This document shows positions 1 through 9,743 of a stretch of DNA of 64,000 nt, one piece after another. The position numbers and the translations under genes are program-made. The DNA comes from Curvularia sp. ZM96. Taxonomy: Eukaryota; Ascomycota; Dothideomycetes; Pleosporales; Pleosporaceae. The notes beneath the pieces are model-generated. The model ran no database searches and was not told where the DNA came from. It was given only the letters and a program-made list of their open reading frames with translations. The stretch covers positions 6,758,001-6,822,000 of the forward strand of contig JAJGBQ010000001.1 of assembly GCA_022457065.1 (NCBI GenBank), in the 5' to 3' direction. The stretch's first letter is position 1, and each line of letters begins with the position of its first letter.

Positions 1-15
1 ACATCCATGTTCTTG

Positions 16-16
<1 letters not shown>

Positions 17-48
<32 letters not shown>
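17..48. repeat. (CA)16 microsatellite
   Basis: An uninterrupted run of CA dinucleotides near the left edge of the window. It lies in a gene-free stretch. It is a simple-sequence repeat with no other visible function. Confidence 0.95.
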
Positions 49-50
<2 letters not shown>

Positions 51-1831
51 GGATACTCGAGGTCAGCTTTTCAGATTTGTACTGAGAGTCGAACATTTAA
101 GTCCTCAACCTTCTGCAGCAGTTCCAACTGGTGCTGTGCTAGGTTGTCTCTACATATCGCATTGTGACCATGCTCCGCCTTTGTTCTAGTTGGATTTTCT
201 GCACATCCCGGTAAGGCTTCACATCCTTGGAGCCCTACACAGCATGCTTCCCATATGCCGGTAAACCGAACAAGCAAAACTTCAATGCCGGGACCACATG
301 CTTGTTCGCAGAGCCTATCGACCCTTGAGCAGTGCGCTTTCTCGAACCTTTGAATCCATGTTGCACGTGCTCTAACATGCGCACGTGTCTCACAAGGAAC
401 CCTACAGCGCCAGCTCATCAGCCAACTCCGTCTACCTCCTAAGCTGGTTTTATGTCATAGTGATTCACATGTGTTTGCATCGATAGACGGTACGGCGGTC
501 TTGGATTTGTTCGTTCCAACGGTGATCTTTACACAAGTGTACCAAGTTGTGTCATCGTTATGCCACTGGCGAGAATTTGATGATGACACATTATGGGCTG
601 GTTTGATTGTTTCTAAAAGAAGTCGCTGATGCTTAATCATGTAGCTGATTTTGTGGACAAATTTTGAGTACGCAGATTCGATAGTGTGCTGTGTGCTTGG
701 GTTAGGAACATTGCCTGATTTAAGGCTTCAGGCAGATAATGGATGGCGGTCAGGTCTGAACATGACTCTCATTCTCGCACCATGAGCAGGACCCAACAAT
801 TTATTCTGGACTTTTGCTTCGTTGTAAACACCCCTAGAACTGGACTGGGCTCTGTTGTAGCAACTAGAATGAGGCACAAAATCATACTTTCAAATCCTAG
901 GTCAGAGAGTTTTATTCACTTTTTGCTTTTGTTAACCTTGAAGTTGTGATGTACGCAAGGCGAGATGAAAAGACAGCTGCGCGTGATCGATGCAGTGGCG
1001 AGCATACAGGTTATGACGTGTGAGATGAAATAGTACGACCTAGATCAATCATAGCCAATCGATACAGGAGTATGACAGGCAACCATGTATCGGCACAAGA
1101 GCGGCAATCTCCGGATCCCAAAAAAGAGTTTGGAACAGCGCCATATGAGGAAGAACCAATCCGGCTATGATAGCCGTACTGCACATGAGGCTGTGTAAAT
1201 TTTGTAGTACAGGAACGACGTAGCCAGGGATGTAGGAATCACATCAGCAGTCAAATCTTCGGAAGCACATCCCGGAAGCATGGTTTTCGGGTCCTGAGTG
1301 GGGAACATTCCCGGATTCTATCAGATTTATAAACTACACTCCTCGTGTATACTTAATAGAAGTTTTCCAGGTAGGTGTTTTTTTTTGTAGTTATTGGAGG
1401 GCGAAATCTTGGGAAGCGGGAAACGGTGAGTTTATCCGCCGATGCGCAGCCGTTCTGCATTGGTCTCAACTACTGCTTATCAGCTGAGCCCAGACGATTT
1501 ATTGAGCCCCACAGCCGGGGCGCCTCCGGAATTTAGGCAGAGGAGTTTGGAACGTATGCACAAAAACTTGTATGTGAACAACTCTCTGAGGCCCATACAA
1601 AAGGTCCGACTTCAGCACGGTGATGCAAGTGGCAGGCCATATGGCACTTTACTTTTTGCAAGCTATGATGTGCTGGTATCTCTGTGTGATGACGGAGACA
1701 CGGAATGGCGGAAGCCCCGACACGGCCTCAAGCAGACAGCTGATATACATATGAAAGGGCCGATGTATCGTCGACAATATAAAGCAAGGAGGAGCTGAAT
1801 GAAGACCGACCGGCATATAACAGTAAAAAAG

Positions 1832-1862
1832 CATGTCGACCAGTAGATATCCAGTCGACATG
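1832..1862. repeat. Inverted repeat, 9-bp arms with 13-nt loop
   Basis: The arms CATGTCGAC (1832-1840) and GTCGACATG (1854-1862) are perfect reverse complements around a 13-nt spacer. Imperfect A-rich/T-rich flanks extend the symmetry slightly. It could form a hairpin or bind a dimeric protein, but nothing nearby supports a function. Confidence 0.7.
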
Positions 1863-2080
1863 TTTTCTTTGGCACTGGCCCAGATATCGTTTTTCCTAGT
1901 GGGGGAAATTGGCAGGTTGGACCCTTCATGGCGGAAACATAACGACTCCAGAACACAAACCACCATTGTTTCATTCCTAAGGGTCGCAAACGTGATGATG
2001 CGGGGAACTCGCCATCTCCGTCAGTCGTTGTCGGCGTGAGCGGGTCGCCAACAAGGGGGCAAAGTGCTTTATTTTTCTGC

Positions 2081-2102
2081 TGAGGCTGCTGCAGCAGCCT
2101 CA
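2081..2102. repeat. Perfect 22-bp palindrome
   Basis: TGAGGCTGCTG is followed directly by its exact reverse complement CAGCAGCCTCA, with no spacer. It lies in the gene-free left part of the window. Function is unknown. A chance GCTGCTG/CAGCAG repeat is possible. Confidence 0.8.
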
Positions 2103-3237
2103 GGGTCCAGGCAAAGCGAGATGACGCCACATGAGCTACGTGTCGAACATGAGCTTTTCGTAGAATGGCTGAGCAATCGGCGATAATAGAGTGTTGAGTG
2201 TGGAATACGAGCGTCGGAGAATGGACGTCGGCTCTCCACAAGCCTGTAGTCAGAGCAAGCGAGGCAGGCAGGGATCCGGGCTACTAAGCAGCGGAGATCG
2301 GGGCTGCGCCAACCGGCCGATCACTGCGCCTTTCTGTCGGGCACGCCCAAAATAGATTAGCCCCCCTGTGGTCCACACCACGAGTATCAACCATCGTTTT
2401 GCAGCCAACTGCAACCCTTTGTCGTCAACAGTGCTCACTTTCTTGCGACACTTGTGTTTTTCCCGTGCATGGACGGGCCTCCTAACTCAGCTGCCATCAG
2501 CGGGCGGCAGGCTAAATCTAACTCATTGTCCAACGAAGGGCATGAACATGCACGCCATTCACGTGTGCTGACTGCGTTCCTATCATCAGGCTTGGTCGAA
2601 TGTTCCAAGACCATCCCAAGGCGTGAGCTGATGCCGCCCCTGCTTGCTATCTGGAGAGCGAGCCGTCGTGCATGTCCATGGTAGCCTCTCGGTTCACCCG
2701 CAGCGCCGATACTGCGAATATTAACCACATCTACATACAGCGATCGCCGTGGCGCTTTCCCAGCCTGTGTCTTTGACGGCTTGCTTCTTGATCGCCTAGC
2801 AGGAACTGGAGATAGAGACTTTTCAACCGGTATGGCGCCAGCTATCCACACCCAGATGCAGCCCAGCCAGCAAGCTTGGAAACCGCTGGTCTTTGCAGAC
2901 CAATGCCGTCTTGGAAGAAGCGGAGGCACCGATTGCAATCAAGGCCTTTCAGCACGTTAGAGGCTATGGTCCGCCCGTCTCGGCTCTGACACGCAGCAGT
3001 CTGCGGCCGTGCACAGCACGTTGGCATTGAAACCCCCCTGCCCTGTGAAAGACGATTGTCGCCAGCAAGCTGACTGTTCCCGGCTGTGATGAAATTCCAC
3101 TAAATGTGCCACAGCTTCTATATGTAGTACCACATGCGCCCATCTCCTCTAGTAAGCCTGGACATCTCCTGTAGCTCCATATACAGGTAACCTTCCACCT
3201 GGAAGTGAGCTCTCTTTTTCACATCCAGCCCGCCATT

Positions 3238-5289
3238 ATGGCTGTTCCTTCGCTTCTGTTAGCGCTTCTGTCTCTCGGCGCATATGCGCTGTACAAGATC
3301 TGGGACTCCTCCCGCCGCAATAGAATACCAACAGGTCTGAAGCCTCTGCCAGGTCCAAAGGGTAAGACAAGCACCTTGAATCCATACCCCTCAAGCACTT
3401 TGAACCCCTCTTTTGATTAGCAAAGCATCATGGACGTTAACTAACTCACCATCACCAGGATATCCAATCATCGGTGTGGTACCGGAGGTTCCGGACAAGA
3501 ATGGATACATCAAATTCGCGGACTGGGGCAAGGAGTATGGCCCTATCTACCAGTGTAACCTAGCTGGACACAACCACGTTTGGGTATCGACGGACCAAAT
3601 TGCAAAAGACTTGTTATCAAAGAAGGCAGCTATCTACTCCGACCGACCGCACATTCCGTCCCTCATCTCCGACAACAGGTCAAGTGACCAGTATCTCCCT
3701 TTGCTCAGCAGAAATGGTAACTGAACACTTTGAGATGGAAATGGTAATGTCCTAACACTCTTCAGATGGCCACACTCGCCAGAGAAAGTTTGCAAACATC
3801 ATCATGCGCGAGTCCGAAAAGGCGTCCTTCCACCGATATCCTGAGCTCGAATCAAAGCGTATGTTGGCCGAACTCCTGGATGAGCCAGATCAGTACAACC
3901 ACATCATGGAGTCTTACATCTCTCGTGTCACTTGCCGATTGGCTTGGGGTCACAGCGAAGGCAGTGACGAACTGAAACAACGCGCACGCGAACTGCTCAT
4001 TGGTGTCTCTCCTACAGGTTCTCTCAGCAACAAGCTTCCATTCTTAATGGCACTACCTGACTGGCTCTCACCGCCCAAGGCATGGGAAAGGCGACGTGCC
4101 AATACTGAGCGCACGTGGTTTCAAATGATGCAGGACCAAGTCGCCAGTGATATGAAGTCTGGACAAGCAGCACCTTCGTGGATGAAGACATTCTTGGAAA
4201 CTCGCAGCAAATGGGGCTTCAAGTCCGATTTGGAAGGCGCGTACGCTGTCGGTATGCACGGAATCGCCGGTGCCCTCACTATCGCTGCTCCTATGCAAAC
4301 GTTCTGTCTGGCAATGGTCCATTATCCGCAATTCCTGCCTATGTTGCAAGAGGAAATCGACCGCGTTTGCGGTGATCGCCCACCTCGCGCAGAAGATCGA
4401 CCCAACCTTCCCTTCCTCCGAGCTGTTATCCGTGAATGCCTTCGCTGGCGCCCACCCGTCCCCACTGGTATCCCTCACTACTTGACCCAAGATGACGAGT
4501 ACAACGGTTACCACATCCCCAAGGGCAGCACAATCCATCCTCTTGAATGGTAAGTAGAAACGACACCCATAGTTACCAAAGACTGGCGTACTGATGCATC
4601 GCTGTAGGGCCATCTCCCGTGATCCTGAGTTTTACCCAGACCCCGAGGTCTTCAACCCTCTCCGATGGGTGAAGCCCGAGTACCCCACCTACCAGGAACC
4701 CCTAACCCAGTACCCAACCATTATCAACTCGACACAATTTGGCTATGGACGAAGAACATGCACGGGCCAGCAGGTGGCAGACGAAGATATGCTCATCGGA
4801 ATCGGTTCGATTGCTTGGTTGTTCAATATCAAGAAATGTTCTGACGACACTGCTATCCCGGCTAACAAAGAACACGCAATTGGCATGAACGAGAAGGCCA
4901 CCATTTCCAACGAAGAGATCAACGCAGGGGTCGACCACAAAGAGCCTACGATGGAAGAGAAGATCCTCGCCAAGTTCGCCTACCCTGGATCTGAGTCTGC
5001 TAGTAAACCATCACCCAAGAAGTCGAAGTCTGACAAGCCAGCGTACAAGCCCATGGAATGGGGTGACATCACCCAGAAGCCAGAGGACCCTACGCTTGAC
5101 TACTCCATCTTGCTAATCGCGAAGCCAATCCCCTTCAAGTTTGATCTCATCCCCCGTGACGCTGCACGAGTGAACAAGGTTCGTGCTATGTTCCAAGAGG
5201 GTGTCGACAATGGCGTGTACCCTGAGAGCCGCCAGTACTGGGGAGAAAACCAAGGACGTGATAAGCCTGTGGGCTGGGGTAAAGTATAA
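3238..5289 (+). CDS. Cytochrome P450 monooxygenase (membrane-anchored, class II type)
   Basis: Four exons: 3238-3361, 3459-3716, 3766-4549, 4608-5289, giving 615 residues. The ATG at 3238 starts a hydrophobic N-terminal anchor followed by the proline-rich hinge PLPGPKG, as in ER-bound fungal P450s. The ExxR pair of helix K is IRECLRW, and the haem loop FGYGRRTCTG carries the Cys thiolate ligand. In helix I the usual (A/G)Gx(D/E)T reads AGALT, so the acidic residue of the acid-alcohol pair is absent. The protein is longer than the usual 500-550 residues because of a charged, Lys/Glu/Ser/Pro-rich insert of roughly 80 residues between the haem loop region and the last beta strands. It resembles the fungal P450s annotated as O-methylsterigmatocystin-oxidoreductase-like. 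The substrate cannot be read from sequence, and no biosynthetic partners lie nearby. Confidence 0.93.
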
Positions 5290-6234
5290 AGCCGCTTCGC
5301 ACGATAGATTTGAAGATTCAGTGCTTCGTTTCCATGTTGATCAGAAACTTTGTATTAAAGCATTAAACTTTCATATGTGATGGGCCTTGTGTCGAATTAA
5401 TCTTTGTCATGCTACTCGCTGGGGTGGCCTCGGCGTTGGCGCTTTTTTTTGTTAGTTGCAATCAAGAACACTCGAGCATTGTAAATTGATATATCCTTAT
5501 TCCTGCTCATAATAGTGGTACCACTCAGTGTCGCAATAGTCCCACTAACGTCCGTCCCTACGTGCCGGGACGAACGGTGTAACGGGGCACTTTTTCTATT
5601 CTAGAAGCTCAAAATATCTCTAACGCGCTTATATTAAGAAAAATGCCATGTATACCTATTCTATAGCCTTTGTTCTCCTAGCACTAATGCTGAAAAGCGA
5701 GTGATTAGCTACGCTATCGCTCGTTCTGTTAGTGCCGTCTATCGACTCTTCTCTAATATCCCCTTGTTTGTTCGCGATGACTGATATTTTTAGAGAGCTG
5801 CGGCTCCCACTCATCGTCTGACCTTTGACAGCTCTTATACCCGTGTAGGCAGCCGTTTTCTGTTTTCTCAGTCGCGCCCGTTCCCATCGCGCAGAACCAG
5901 GCGAGACGCTACAGCGATAACCTTTGTAGATTAGCTATATTTACTAGCATCTTATCTAGTTACGTGTGAACTCTTCCAACATGATTTTACAAAGCGAATA
6001 TTGGATTAGTGCGGGTAGTGAGGCGAGCCGTTGCAGGACGCTGGGCGCCTAATATAGCCAGCAGCACCTTCAGCCTGGTTGTATGCACTGTCTCACCAGG
6101 CTACCTCCTCTGCATTGTCGCAAACATATCATTTGCTTTTGCTAACATTCTACTCTTACTATTTTGTCACGAATTCACCACAAAAGCCGTTTACCCCTCT
6201 ACTCCCTTAGACTGCAATCCGAACTACAAGCGCC
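5290..6234. other. Intergenic region, AT-richer, no gene seen
   Basis: The 3' region of the P450 gene, followed by sequence with many TA dinucleotides and short broken frames. On the minus strand around 5700-5890 there is a Lys/Arg-rich open stretch of about 75 codons without a recognisable domain. It may be transposon debris, but I cannot name it. The last part should contain the original promoter of the receptor pseudogene. Confidence 0.4.
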
Positions 6235-8904
6235 ATGCGGCTTCTCCATTTCGACACACTGGACAGACTGATCTTGACAGACTTTCGCGGCAAGCCGATC
6301 CCACCCTACGCCATCCTATCGCACCGGTGGGGCGACTCCGAGATCCTTATTGAAAACATACTAGATGGAAACTATAAAGAGAAAGAAAAAGGCTACCGGA
6401 AGCTACAGTTCTGTGCCAAACAAGCAGCTCAGGATGGGCTGTAGTACTTCTGGATCGATACATGCTGCATTGATAGATGGGACAATAACGAGCGGTCGAG
6501 GGCGATCAACTCGATGTTTCAGTGGTACCGGAACGCGGCCCGATGTTACGTCTTTCTGTCGGATGTCTTGCTATCCGCTACGGCAGACCAACGCAGCGAC
6601 TGGGAGACGTCGTTCCGGAAGAGCGAATGGTTCACTCGAGGATGGACGCTTCAAGAGCTGATCGCGCCAGTGACAGTCGAGTTCTTTTCGTGTGAAGAAC
6701 AACGCATAGGCGACAAAGTGTCACTTGATCAACTACTACACGATATCACTAAAATCCCACTCGCCGCGCTGCACAACTGTCCTTTAGACCAGTTTAGCAT
6801 ATCTGAGCGAATTCGATGGGTTGAAAATCGCAGAACAACCGAAGACGAAGACATTGTGTATTGCCTGCTTGGACTTCTTGGCATCTCTATGTCTACGACG
6901 TATGGAGAAGGAAAGCAGAGCGCATTAAGAAGGCTGCAAGCTGAAGTTGAGGTTAAGGAAGCTGGCAGCGCACCGTCAATTATTCCGTTCGCACGAAACC
7001 AGTCTTTTGTAGGCCGCGAACTACAGCTTGAAGAGCTAGAAGCGAAGCTCTTTAGTAACGAGCAGACCACTACCACAATAGCAATTGTTGGTTCTGGTGG
7101 AACAGGCAAATCACAGCTCGCACTTGAGGCTGCCTACAGAACAAAACAGAACTGCAGAAGCTGCTCAGTTTTCTGGATAGACGCGAGCGACAGAGACAGC
7201 CTCTACCAGTCTTACGCAAACATTGCACAGAAGCTTGGTATTCCTGGGTGTGACGATGACCAGGCGGACACAAACCAGGTCATAGAACGCTGTGTGGCAA
7301 CAATGAGTGCGCGACAGTGTTTGCTGATCTTTGATAACGTGGAGCGCAATACCGCATGGCTAAGTAGCTTGCCTACAACAGAAGCTATTAGTACAGACTT
7401 GGCTGGATTTCTGCCGCACTCCAAGCTATGTTCTATCGTCTTCACAACAACAGAGAGCAATATAGCTGAGGCGCTTGCTCTACAGAATGTTATAGTGCTG
7501 CAGGAGCTGACGCCAGACATGGCGCTAAGGATGTTACAAAACCGCGTGGCAACGCCATTTTCGAATACTGAGCAACATGTTGCTATGCACTTGCTGAAAG
7601 AGCTGTTGTATTTGCCTTTAGCAATCGCGCAAGCGGCAGCGTGCATAAACACTAGTAGCATGACCGTGCAGCAGTACCAAGCACAGCTAGACCAGCACAA
7701 GGACGCAGCTCTCAAGTACAGTGATAACTTATCAAAAGGCGAGCAGCGGGAATGTAGTCTGAGAAAGACTATAGCTGCTACACTATCTCTCTCTATAACC
7801 CAAGTCTATAATAGCGATCGTATCGCTATAGACTATCTTTTTATCAGTGCATGCGTAAATCGAAACGACATCTCGCTTGATCTTCTAGAGACAGCTTCAC
7901 TAGCCCGTGAAGATGCCGTCAAAGTACTTGACAAGTATGCGCTCGTTACCAGACGACCTGCCGAATCAGCACTAGACATCCATAGACTGGTGCATGACGC
8001 CCTACGTACGAGACTACAAGCTCAGGGACAGCTCCAGCAATGGACTCAACGCGCTATCACAAAGCTAGTTGGGGTATTTCCGAACCACGATCATATCAAT
8101 AGAAGCAGGTGGAAACGCTTACTTCCGCACGCTCTATTCACTCTGTCGCACAGTCAGACAGAGGATAACAACGAGGAGAGATTAGATCTTGCATGGAAAT
8201 GTGCTCAGAGTCTATACAGTGATGGGATATATAAGAAAGCAGAAGAGCTTTTCGTCGAATTAATGCAGAATCAGAAGAGAGTACTTGGCGAGGAGCATCT
8301 TGACACGCTGAACAGCATGGCTAACCTAGCTTCGACGTACTGGAACCAAGGGCGATGGGACGAGGCCGAGGAGCTAGAGATACAAGAAATGCAGATAAGA
8401 AAGAGAGTATTTGGCGAGGAGCATCCTCACACGCTGATAAACATAGCTAATCTAGCGTCGACATATAGTGACCAAGGGCGATGGGGCAAGGCCGAAGGGC
8501 TTCTCGTCGAAGTAATACAGACTCTGAAGAGAGTACTCGGCGAGGACCATCCTGATACGCTGAATAGCATAGCTAACTTGGCGTCGACGTACTGGGATCA
8601 GGGGCGATGGGGTGAGGCTGAAGAGCTAGAGGTGCAAGTACTGTAGACAAGGAAGAGAGTGCTTGGCGAGAGGCATCCTGACACACTGACTAGCATGGAA
8701 AATCTTGCCTTCACGCTGCAGTCGCAAGCTCGTCGCGAGGAGGCTCTTGCACTAATGGAAACATGCTTCCAGTTACGCCAGGAGGTCTTGGGCGAGAAAC
8801 ACCACCGTACAGAATCGTCACTCGACACGCTGCATACCTGGCGAGCGGAGTGTAGTGACGAGAACCTAGCTGCTGAGCCTGCGAGACCTGGAGCACCCCA
8901 CTAG
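6235..8904 (+). pseudogene. NOD-like receptor (HET / NB-ARC / TPR), interrupted by two TAG codons
   Basis: One reading frame of 890 codons encodes an N-terminal HET (heterokaryon incompatibility) domain with the YAILSHRWGD and YFWIDTCCID motifs. It is followed by an NB-ARC/NTPase domain with P-loop GSGGTGKS (around 7090-7113) and Walker B-like LLIFDN, and then 42-residue kinesin-light-chain-type TPR repeats. The frame is broken at 6442-6444 (TAG inside the HET domain) and 8644-8646 (TAG inside the TPR array). The second stop sits where every neighbouring repeat unit has CAG. Family members act in fungal non-self recognition and cell death. The longest uninterrupted part (ATG 6514 to 8646, 710 residues) lacks most of the HET domain but keeps the NTPase and most TPRs, so a truncated product is conceivable. 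The last ~20 codons overlap antisense transposase sequence. Confidence 0.85.
8308..8811 (+). repeat. Tandem 126-bp TPR-encoding repeat, four full units
   Basis: Units start at 8308, 8434, 8560 and 8686, exactly 126 bp (42 codons) apart. A more degenerate unit precedes them from about 8182. Each encodes a TPR of the form LNS.ANLAS.Y..QGRW.EAE. followed by KRV.GE.HP.T. The first three full units remain very similar at DNA level, which suggests recent unit duplication or ongoing homogenisation. The third carries the nonsense codon at 8644. Confidence 0.9.
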
Positions 8905-9297
8905 AAGCAATATATTGACGCTGCTGACTCTGCTTTTGTCGTTAACGCTGGATTTCTGTACGTAGCTTCTTATTCTCCTCTGCAAGTATCGTCGCTGATT
9001 GCATTGCAAGCTGAGCGCTTTTAGCAAGCTGGCGTATCCCAACACTTGTGGGACTCTCTGACTGTCGGCATAGTCGCTCTTGAAGATAGCGTACCTGCTG
9101 CTGGAGCTCTGCTACTGTATGTGGTGTTTCTGTCTGCGCTTCTGCCTGCGCTATAACGTTATTTCCTGTAGTTGTCTGTAGTGGAGATGGCGTCTGGACG
9201 ACAGTTAGCGACGATAGGACGCGGTCTGGACAAAGAGAGACGAGCTTTGTTGCCTGAAGGCCTGCCTGGATATTCTGCTGCGTGAATACTGTACAAT
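8840..9297 (-). mobile_element. C-terminal fragment of a pogo/Fot1-type DDE transposase
   Basis: Read on the minus strand from about 9297 down, the frame gives the segment FTQQNIQAGLQATKLVSL, a variant of the conserved motif that follows the DDE core in fungal Fot1/pogo transposases. A Gln/Glu-rich coiled region follows (VAELQQQVRYLQERL), then ILAEENKKLR and, after a TAA at 8944-8942, the Lys/Arg/Gln-rich tail with YIASSGVL. The catalytic core, the helix-turn-helix N-terminus and the terminal inverted repeats are not visible, so this is a fragment. The TAA could be a CAA-to-TAA change of the RIP type. The fragment overlaps the 3' end of the receptor pseudogene on the other strand. Confidence 0.75.
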
Positions 9298-9743
9298 AAA
9301 TGAGTTACTTATAGAGACGCCACTTGTATCATCTTGTTACTTCATCTGCAAAAACTAACCTCAAGAGTCTTAACACTAGAAGTCTTATATTACTTCCACT
9401 CAAGATTCTACTCTTAATGAATACACGCTAGGCCTATTAATTTATAGGTATAGTAGATATAACCTAGGCACCTAAAAGAAAAAGTATCCCATTGCACCGT
9501 GCGTCCTAGCACATATGGATGGACATTATATCTTCCATGTGCAAGCTTCGATCACGCTGTGGATATTGAGTCCTAAAGGTATGAGTACATTCACGTGATG
9601 CATACCCGACCCGCACCAGCCACACCTCCAGCCACATGACGCATAGCCGGACTCATCAACCGCAGCGCGACATCATCCCAACAACACCTCGATGCGACCA
9701 CGATAACTCCACTCAGCTCCTCGCGAGCGTCAATCGCCCAGCC
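9298..9743. other. AT-rich spacer and promoter of the MFS gene
   Basis: Bases 9300-9480 are AT-rich with no coding potential and may be decayed transposon sequence continuous with the transposase fragment. The part closer to 9743 should hold the promoter and 5' leader of the transporter gene. An in-frame upstream ATG exists at 9636, but the family-like start is 9744. Confidence 0.4.

Larger units (their letters stand above)
1..3237. other. Gene-free stretch upstream of the P450 gene
   Basis: Reading both strands shows only short open frames (the longest about 190 codons, on the minus strand at 1663-2241) with no recognisable domain, no convincing exon chain and no conserved motif. The stretch holds a CA microsatellite, a 22-bp perfect palindrome and a short inverted repeat, listed separately. 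The last few hundred bases should contain the promoter of the P450 gene. No tRNA-like cloverleaf was seen. Confidence 0.6.

Noticed and set aside
1663..2241. 192-codon open frame on the minus strand
   Set aside because: No domain, no start context, random composition rich in Cys, Arg and Ser, and it overlaps the two palindromic structures. Treated as chance.
2435..2938. 167-codon open frame on the minus strand
   Set aside because: No domain and no splice continuation. The composition looks like translated non-coding DNA.
3238..5289. P450 as part of a secondary-metabolite cluster
   Set aside because: No polyketide synthase, NRPS, terpene cyclase, methyltransferase or pathway regulator lies nearby.
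5700..5890. Lys/Arg-rich open stretch on the minus strand, considered as a second transposase piece
   Set aside because: It lacks the motifs seen in the fragment at 8.84-9.3 kb, and I could not place it in any transposase.
9636..9743. In-frame upstream ATG for the MFS gene
   Set aside because: The 36 added residues are polar and unlike the family, whose members begin just before the first membrane helix.
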